5,940 nucleotides of DNA, from NCBI GenBank assembly GCA_002401055.1, contig NVRZ01000216.1, forward strand, positions 1 to 5,940, in the 5' to 3' direction. The first letter of the stretch is position 1, and each line of letters opens with the position of its first letter. The DNA is from Bacteroidota bacterium (GTDB lineage: Bacteria > Bacteroidota > Bacteroidia > NORP154). The notes under the pieces are model-generated. The model was not told where the DNA came from. It saw only the letters and a program-made list of their open reading frames with translations, and did not search any database. A program made the translations under genes and the position numbers. Below, piece by piece: positions 1 to 5,300 of the stretch.

Positions 1-655
1 CGACAGCCTCAGAAAATGTACAACCATTCGAATCAGTAACTGTAACGGAGTATGTTGCTGTAGAAAGGCTTGCCAAATCTTCGGTAGTTTCGCTGTTACT
101 CCACATAAAGGTATAAGGAGTTGTTCCTCCCGCAGGAGTAATATCAACCATTCCATCAGCTCCACCATTGCACAGTGGTTCAGTGACCACTGAGGAAGAA
201 CTCAAAGCAACAAGCGGCTCATTAACCATTGCTGTATCATTATGGGTACATCCATTTCCATCGGTTATTAATAAAGTATAAGTTCCGATAATGACATTAG
301 ATATGTCTTCTGATGTTTCGCTGCTACTCCAGGCAAAAGTATAAGGTGTATTACCACCAATAGTAGTAACGTCCACCGCACCGGTAGCACCGCCTTTACA
401 CAATACATCTGTTACATTAACAGAAGAAGATATTGCATTTGGTTGTGTTATAGTGACCATAGCCGTGTCTGTATAACCCAAAGAATCAGATACATAAACG
501 GTATATGTTCCAGCAACTAAACCCGTAGCCGTCATGGTTGTTTGTGTACCAGAATCATCCCAAAGGTAAGTGAGAGGAGGTGTGCCTGTAACCGACTCGA
601 CGGTAGCAGAACCGGTCGCATCACCATTACACAGAACATTCGTAGAATTTAAAAT
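1..655 (-). repeat. Three SprB-like protein repeats (third cut by window edge)
   Basis: Residues 451-523 (655-437), 524-598 (436-212) and 599-668+ (211-1) align on VLC(N/K)G..TG...V, TP(Y/L)TY/F.W, GTYT/Y(S)V and TDxNGC. The first repeat is atypical: the second conserved Cys is replaced (SDSLGYTD in place of TDxNGC). The third is truncated by the window, so the number of repeats in the intact gene is unknown. At the DNA level the copies have diverged; the similarity is in the protein. Confidence 0.85.
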
Positions 656-2005
656 TCCGACAGCGAGCACAATACACTCGCCAAAAACATCCGCAGTAAA
701 TCCAGAGACATAATGTAAAGCCCCCCCATCATTCTTAACACTGAGCGTATTCATTCCTGGAATAAAGGCCGCATCAATAGCCGCAGCATCCGTAATTTCC
801 ACAACTGTTGGATATACAGCCGGGGTAAAAGTACAATCAGCGCTTGTGTCAAGGTAAGTACCTATTAACATTCCATTCAGATAAAATGAATAATTGACGG
901 TATCGCCTCCCGTACAATCTATCATGTATAAGTTGAATGTTATAGAGTGTAAAGAATCATTGCCCAACATAAAAGGATCTGAGGATTTCATAGCAGTGTC
1001 GCCATAGACATATCCATCAACTCCTAAATCGCCAGAAAAGCTCCCGCAAGTTGTATCGGCCCCACCATTTGAATCCGTATCAAAAATACAAACACCTTGC
1101 TGTACCATACTTGTGTACACAATATGATTGAAAAGCGAATCATTTGAATTGTCTACATCGCCAACTTGACTGGTCCAAGCGTCGAAACTAAATGTTCCGG
1201 CAGCTGAGAGATCGACAGTAGTTGAAAAGGTGAATGCAATACTATCTCCAGGACTTAACGTACTTGTTATTGTATCCATAACAGGAGCACCTCCATCAAG
1301 CGTATATGACACTGGAATATTTGCCTGTGGGGAAGTGCCAAAATTCACAACCATAACTGTGACTTGCTCATTGGCAGACATCTCACAGAAAGTTGTAGGT
1401 GCAACTACAGCAACTGCTCCAACGTCAGGGGGAGATTGATCAACTACAATATCATCAACTGCGACACCAGAGGCCCAATTTGTTAAATCATCATAATGAA
1501 ATCTCAATTTCACATTAGACAAGCCATCATAAACGGAAAGATCAACAGTATGTGAAGTCCAGCTGCTAACATTTGTATCAACAGTGTGAATCCCAAACCA
1601 CGAAAGTCCGTTGTCAACACTAACTTCAACGGTTAAAGCACCAGTATATGTTCCATCGTGGTAGGCCTCAAACTTAAGTTCATAACCAACCAAGCCCGTT
1701 AAATCTAATGAGGGCATTTCCAGATAATCATCCGCTTTGTCACAATTACAAACTGCATCATTTGTCCATGCAAAATTGGTGTGCGCTGGAACCGGGAAAA
1801 ACCCATCACCATTTGCAGCGGTACTGTCACCAGTTTTCCAAAAATCACTTGTGTTGTTCCCCGAAGTACTCCAGGTTCCAGGAATTGCTGGAGGAGTTAC
1901 ACCTTCAAAATCTTCAGTTAATATTTGTGCATTGGATGTTGAAAATGAAAAAATGAGAGATCCGATTGTTAAAAATAATCCTGATAATCTGTAGAAATGG
2001 TTCAT
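1..2005 (-). CDS. Secreted multidomain protein: anchor-J-like, CARDB-like and SprB repeats (3' end outside window)
   Basis: An uninterrupted frame runs from ATG at 2005-2003 to the window edge: 668 full codons, no stop. The start is chosen because it is followed at once by a Sec signal peptide (residues 1-26, cleavage SNA|Q). Order after that: choice-of-anchor-J/MAM-like beta-sandwich (about 28-188), CARDB-like domain (about 194-297), an unrecognised beta-rich region with Cys306, 320, 364, 391 and 444 (about 304-447), then SprB-like repeats at 451-523, 524-598 and 599-668+. No Shine-Dalgarno motif is visible; the leader is A/T-rich, as is common in Bacteroidota. The globular head followed by a repeat stalk suggests a surface adhesin, and the upstream neighbour on the same strand carries the same repeat family plus a T9SS sorting domain. 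This gene probably ends in a T9SS C-terminal domain too, but that part is not in the window. No catalytic motif was seen. Confidence 0.93.
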   Translation of the reverse strand, partial: MNHFYRLSGLFLTIGSLIFSFSTSNAQILTEDFEGVTPPAIPGTWSTSGNNTSDFWKTGDSTAANGDGFFPVPAHTNFAWTNDAVCNCDKADDYLEMPSLDLTGLVGYELKFEAYHDGTYTGALTVEVSVDNGLSWFGIHTVDTNVSSWTSHTVDLSVYDGLSNVKLRFHYDDLTNWASGVAVDDIVVDQSPPDVGAVAVVAPTTFCEMSANEQVTVMVVNFGTSPQANIPVSYTLDGGAPVMDTITSTLSPGDSIAFTFSTTVDLSAAGTFSFDAWTSQVGDVDNSNDSLFNHIVYTSMVQQGVCIFDTDSNGGADTTCGSFSGDLGVDGYVYGDTAMKSSDPFMLGNDSLHSITFNLYMIDCTGGDTVNYSFYLNGMLIGTYLDTSADCTFTPAVYPTVVEITDAAAIDAAFIPGMNTLSVKNDGGALHYVSGFTADVFGECIVLAVGILNSTNVLCNGDATGSATVESVTGTPPLTYLWDDSGTQTTMTATGLVAGTYTVYVSDSLGYTDTAMVTITQPNAISSSVNVTDVLCKGGATGAVDVTTIGGNTPYTFAWSSSETSEDISNVIIGTYTLLITDGNGCTHNDTAMVNEPLVALSSSSVVTEPLCNGGADGMVDITPAGGTTPYTFMWSNSETTEDLASLSTATYSVTVTDSNGCTFSEAV
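665..1096 (-). other. Unrecognised beta-rich, Cys-containing domain before the SprB stalk
   Basis: Residues 304-447 form a region I cannot assign. It opens GVCIFDTDSNGGADTTCGSF, contains LHSITFNLYMIDCTGG and VNYSFYLNGMLIGTYLDTS, and ends NTLSVKNDGG followed by LHYVSGFTADV. Alternating hydrophobic and polar stretches suggest a beta-sandwich that could be lectin- or P-domain-like. Cysteines lie at 306, 320, 364, 391 and 444, an odd number, so at least one may pair outside the domain. No active-site motif was seen. Confidence 0.45.
1115..1426 (-). other. CARDB-like (Ig-fold) domain
   Basis: Residues 194-297 begin DVGAVAVVAPTTFCEMS and continue VTVMVVNFGTSPQANIPVSY, then LSPGDSIAFTFSTTVDLS, AGTFSFDAWTS and DVDNSNDSLFNHIV. 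The order 'DVGV...V.V.N.G......V.Y.......L.PG.S..F.F......G.....A.....D....ND' matches CARDB-type adhesion modules seen in secreted Bacteroidota proteins. It likely serves as a spacer or adhesion module between the N-terminal domain and the following beta region. Confidence 0.65.
1442..1924 (-). other. Choice-of-anchor-J / MAM-like beta-sandwich domain
   Basis: Residues 28-188 of the second gene open with ILTEDFEG and contain the family-typical stretch FAWTNDAVCNC followed by DDYLEMPSLDLTG, then LKFEAYHDG, VEVSVDNGLSW, W(T)SHTVDLS, VKLRFHYDD and the closing VAVDDIVV. These are hallmarks of the jelly-roll-like domain found just after the signal peptide in many T9SS cargo proteins, related to MAM and cleaved-adhesin domains. 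It is probably a carbohydrate- or protein-binding module; the ligand cannot be inferred. Cys86 and Cys88 form a close pair (CNC). Confidence 0.75.
1928..2005 (-). other. Sec signal peptide of the second adhesin gene
   Basis: Residues 1-26 begin MNHFYR (one Arg), then a hydrophobic core LSGLFLTIGSLIFSFS, then a polar end STSNA with Gln27 at the likely mature N-terminus. Small residues at -3 and -1 (Ser24, Ala26) fit signal peptidase I, and an A|Q junction is common in Bacteroidota T9SS cargo. There is no lipobox Cys, so export to the periplasm and then through T9SS is more likely than lipoprotein anchoring. Confidence 0.88.
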
Positions 2006-2048
2006 AATGTCCGGTTTTAATTGTGCTATATATTTAATTAGATTCTAG

Positions 2049-2056
2049 TAAAGGTA
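2049..2056 (-). promoter_or_regulatory. Possible Bacteroidota-type -7 element (TACCTTTA) for the gene starting at 2005
   Basis: On the minus strand TACCTTTA matches the Bacteroidota -7 consensus TAnnTTTG in all fixed positions except the last. It lies about 43 nt before the ATG, giving a plausible leader of under 40 nt. No matching TTTG/TTG -33 element is seen at the expected distance. A TATAAT hexamer also occurs at 2107-2102 but lacks a well-spaced partner. This is a weak call. Confidence 0.2.
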
Positions 2057-2256
2057 CAAAATAGATAAATAACTGAGCTATACGATAGATACACCTAGTA
2101 TATTATAAAGAACTTTTAACTATTCTCCCTAACATCCAAGTACGAAGAATGCATAATATTAGTTTAATTTTCAATTCTCTTTTACAATGCCCGACTTCGA
2201 CACTAGCGAAAAACTTTCTTCACATTCGCCTCTAAGCCATCTTTAAACTTTAACCA

Positions 2257-2289
2257 TTGGATTGTAAGAGTTGGGGGAGCCCAATCCAA
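2257..2289 (-). repeat. Inverted repeat after the upstream stop; possible weak terminator or mRNA 3' structure
   Basis: Perfect 8-bp arms TTGGATTG (2257-2264) and CAATCCAA (2282-2289) flank a 17-nt loop, 32 nt after the stop codon. A competing tight hairpin, TTGGG (2271-2275), loop GGAG, CCCAA (2280-2284), shares bases with the right arm, so the two folds exclude each other. On the minus-strand transcript no U-tract follows (TGGTTAAAG instead), so it is not a standard intrinsic terminator. Confidence 0.35.
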
Positions 2290-2320
2290 ATCCGTAAGAG
2301 TGGAAGGAATGTGCTAAAGT

Positions 2321-5300
2321 TTATTTTAATAATGTTACATGACCTACATATTCATGATCTCCTCCTCTAAAATCTTTGGTTCTTATTAACCAGACATAAA
2401 CATCCATCTGGGCATATCGTTTTCCATTATTAGCGTGCCCGTCCCACCCGACTGAAGGATCATCACTCCACACTCCGGTAATTTTTGCAATTTGATCTCC
2501 CCATCTATCGTAGATGTACATTTCAAATTCTTCACCAACTACACCAATTCCCTTGGGCATAAAGTACTCGTTGTCCTCATCACCATTAGGAGTAAATGCG
2601 CTTGGAGCGAACAGAATATACTCTCCATATATGTGTAGCGTATCCACAATCATATCTAAGCATCCATTGGGCGTATACACCCATTGTGTAATGTAATACA
2701 CACCGGTATCAGCATAAGTATGACTTGGTAAATAATAGGTACCTGAAGTATTGGATGAACCCGTTACAATTGAATTTCCCATACCAGGACCGATCACCGT
2801 TCCATCACCAAAATCCCACATAATTGAATCGGCGCCAAGGGATGCTGTATTTTGGAAGTCAACTGTAGGCGACAATATTGAAGTTTCATGTGGATGAGGC
2901 AGAGGAATATTTACTTGTTGTATAATAAATCCTGCGGTAGGTGTTTCATATGCAACTATGCCAGTTTGATCATATACCGTATCAACACAACCCTTATCTG
3001 ACATTACTGCAAGCATTACATAATACGTTCCAGCAGAAGTATATGTATGAGTTGTAGAATCTTCATCATTAGAAGTGGCGCCATCATCAAAATCCCAGAA
3101 CCAGGTAACCAAATTCACCGGATCAGCACCAGGTGACACATACACTGCCAATACCGAAGGCTCACAACCTGAACCAGAAATAGTGAAATCCACATCAGGA
3201 TTTGGATGAACCAGAACATTAACCTGAACGGAACTGTCAGGAGAACAACTACCCAAATCACTAACAGTAACAAAGAATGAACTGTCATTCATAATGCCAG
3301 ATAGCGTTTGCTCGGAACCAGTAAATCCGTTGCTCCATATATAATCATAGGGTGCTAAGCCTCCTGTAACACTTACACTCAGCACTATGTCTTCACCTTC
3401 ACAAATGACAAGATCAAATACCGTAGGCTCAATCGGTGGCCTAACTTCAACAGTTATTGATCCAACTATAGATGATCTACATCCATATTCGTCTACCACC
3501 TCAACAGTATAAGTAGTAGTTGTATCTGGGTTCACAGTGTATGTTGAGCCAGTCCCTAGATTAGGAGTCCATTCAAACACATACACTCCGAACCCTCCAA
3601 ATCCAGTAGCCGATATTTCAACTGACTGTCCCGTACAGATGATTACACTGTCTGATGTAATTAATCCTAGCGAGTCATTTTCATTCACAAATACTTGTCC
3701 GTTGGCTGTACAGCCGAAGTTATCAGTAACTGTAACGCTGTATAAATTATCACCTACTAGACCCACGGCCGTAGCTGTAGATTGAGGTAGAGGATCACTC
3801 CACAAGTAAGTAAAAGGAGTTGTACCCAATGAATCAATAGTCACCGTTGCAGTTCCATCATCTTCACCGTAACAGTCAACATCGGTAGCCATTAAACTTA
3901 TCATAGGTCCAGGATTATCCGTTACTGAAACTGAAACAATTTCCGTGCATCCATTGGCATCTGTAACCACAACATCGTATGTTACTCCAGCCACCAAATT
4001 GGAAACGGTAGCACCGGTATCATTGTCTGGCCATAAGTAAGTGTAAGGAGCGGTTCCGCCATTTGGTGTAATTGTTCCTACGCCATTAGGATCAGTGCAA
4101 AAAGAAGGTGTAGAAGTAACCACACTCGCAAGTGGAAGTGGTTCGTTCACCGTAATTACTTTACTTACTACACATTGTTTAATATCCACCACCGTAACCG
4201 TATAAACTTGCGCAACTAGATTTGTTACAATATTAGAACTCCCAGTTCCAATAGGTGTCCAGCCATAAGAGTAAAATGGAGTTCCACCTTGCATGGTGAT
4301 GTAAATTGATCCATCTGAATCACCGCTACAGCTTGCATCATTTACTGAATCCAAGATAACAAGTTGATCTGGTTCTGTGATATTCGCTGAAGCAGTCGTT
4401 GAGCATCCATTCGCATCATAGATAACTACATTATGCGTACCCGCACAAAGCCCTGTGACACTCGAGGTGGTCTGTCCGCCTTGCCATGCATAGGTATATG
4501 GAGGAATTCCACCACCGACAAATAGATTCGCCGTCCCGTCACACAGTCCATTGCAACTTACATTTTGGTAAGATATCACAGCTGCGCTCATCAATCCAGG
4601 CTCATCAATTGTTATTGAAGATCCGGCGATACAACCGTTTGCATCAATTATTGTTATTGAGAACGTTCCTCCCCACAGATTAAAAACCGTGGTAAAACCA
4701 ATGCCTGAGGCAATAGTATCAGCTCCGTATTTCCACACATATGTTAATGGTGGCGTAACCCCGGTAGCTGCAACGGTAGCCGTGCCATTGCTGTCACCAT
4801 TACAAGTGACATCTGTATTGATTAGCGTGTCAATTACAGGACCCGTAATATCATTTATTACAACTGGCTTGGTGAAGAAACATCCATTACAATCTGTAAC
4901 AATTGGGTTATACGCACCCGCTGGAACATTGGTAATACATGAGCCAACAGTAGTAAGTGGGTCATCCCAGATAATTACATAAGGTGAACAACCGCCTATA
5001 ACATTAACGCAAGCACCTCCATTTGATGCGCCGCAAGTGGAAGGTGTTATGGTCTCAAATAATCCCAATTGCTGTGGCTGAGTAATGATTACGCTTGTGG
5101 TAATGATGCAACTCTTGTTGTCTGTTATGGTAACTCCAAATACGCCAAAACAAAGACCTGTTGCCGTTGATGAAGTTTGAAGACCTGGATCGTTCCACTG
5201 GTAAGTATAAGGAGGAGTTCCTCCGCCTACACTCAGGACAATACTTCCATCACAAAGATCATAACAGCTTACGTTAACCTGAGATGTTGTAACGCCCATT

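Larger units (their letters stand above)
2006..2320. other. Intergenic region between two co-directional adhesin genes
   Basis: This 315-bp gap has no credible gene. GC falls in steps in the direction of transcription: about 43% at 2320-2221, 33% at 2220-2161, 27-30% at 2160-2041 and about 23% at 2040-2006. The right part holds an inverted repeat and a direct repeat (GTAAGAGT at 2264-2271 and 2294-2301). The AT-rich left part is the likely promoter and leader for the gene starting at 2005. The length and AT-rich leader suggest the downstream gene has its own promoter, although read-through is possible. Confidence 0.7.

Noticed and set aside
1708..1994. Two overlapping plus-strand frames of 82 and 85 residues
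   Set aside because: Both are antisense to the signal peptide and N-terminal domain of the minus-strand gene, and neither resembles a protein family.
2102..2107. TATAAT hexamer as a sigma-70 -10 box
   Set aside because: No -35 partner at 16-18 nt is seen, and the main sigma factor of Bacteroidota uses a different consensus; in DNA this AT-rich it is expected by chance.
2124..2160. Small minus-strand frame starting ATGCATTC in the intergenic gap
   Set aside because: It encodes only 12 residues, has no ribosome-binding signal and resembles nothing known.
2196..2210. TTCG...CGAA inverted repeat followed by an A/T run, as an intrinsic terminator
   Set aside because: The stem is only 4 bp with a 7-nt loop. 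On the minus-strand transcript the T-run lies before the stem, not after it, so it does not fit a terminator for either gene.
2514..2696. Short plus-strand frame opposite the CHU_C domain
   Set aside because: The minus strand here encodes the highly characteristic CHU_C motifs, so the plus-strand frame is a by-product.
4689..4982. 97-residue open frame on the plus strand
   Set aside because: It lies antisense to SprB-like repeats whose protein pattern is clear on the minus strand. Its own translation has no recognisable domain or signal, and similar antisense frames recur wherever the repeat codons recur.
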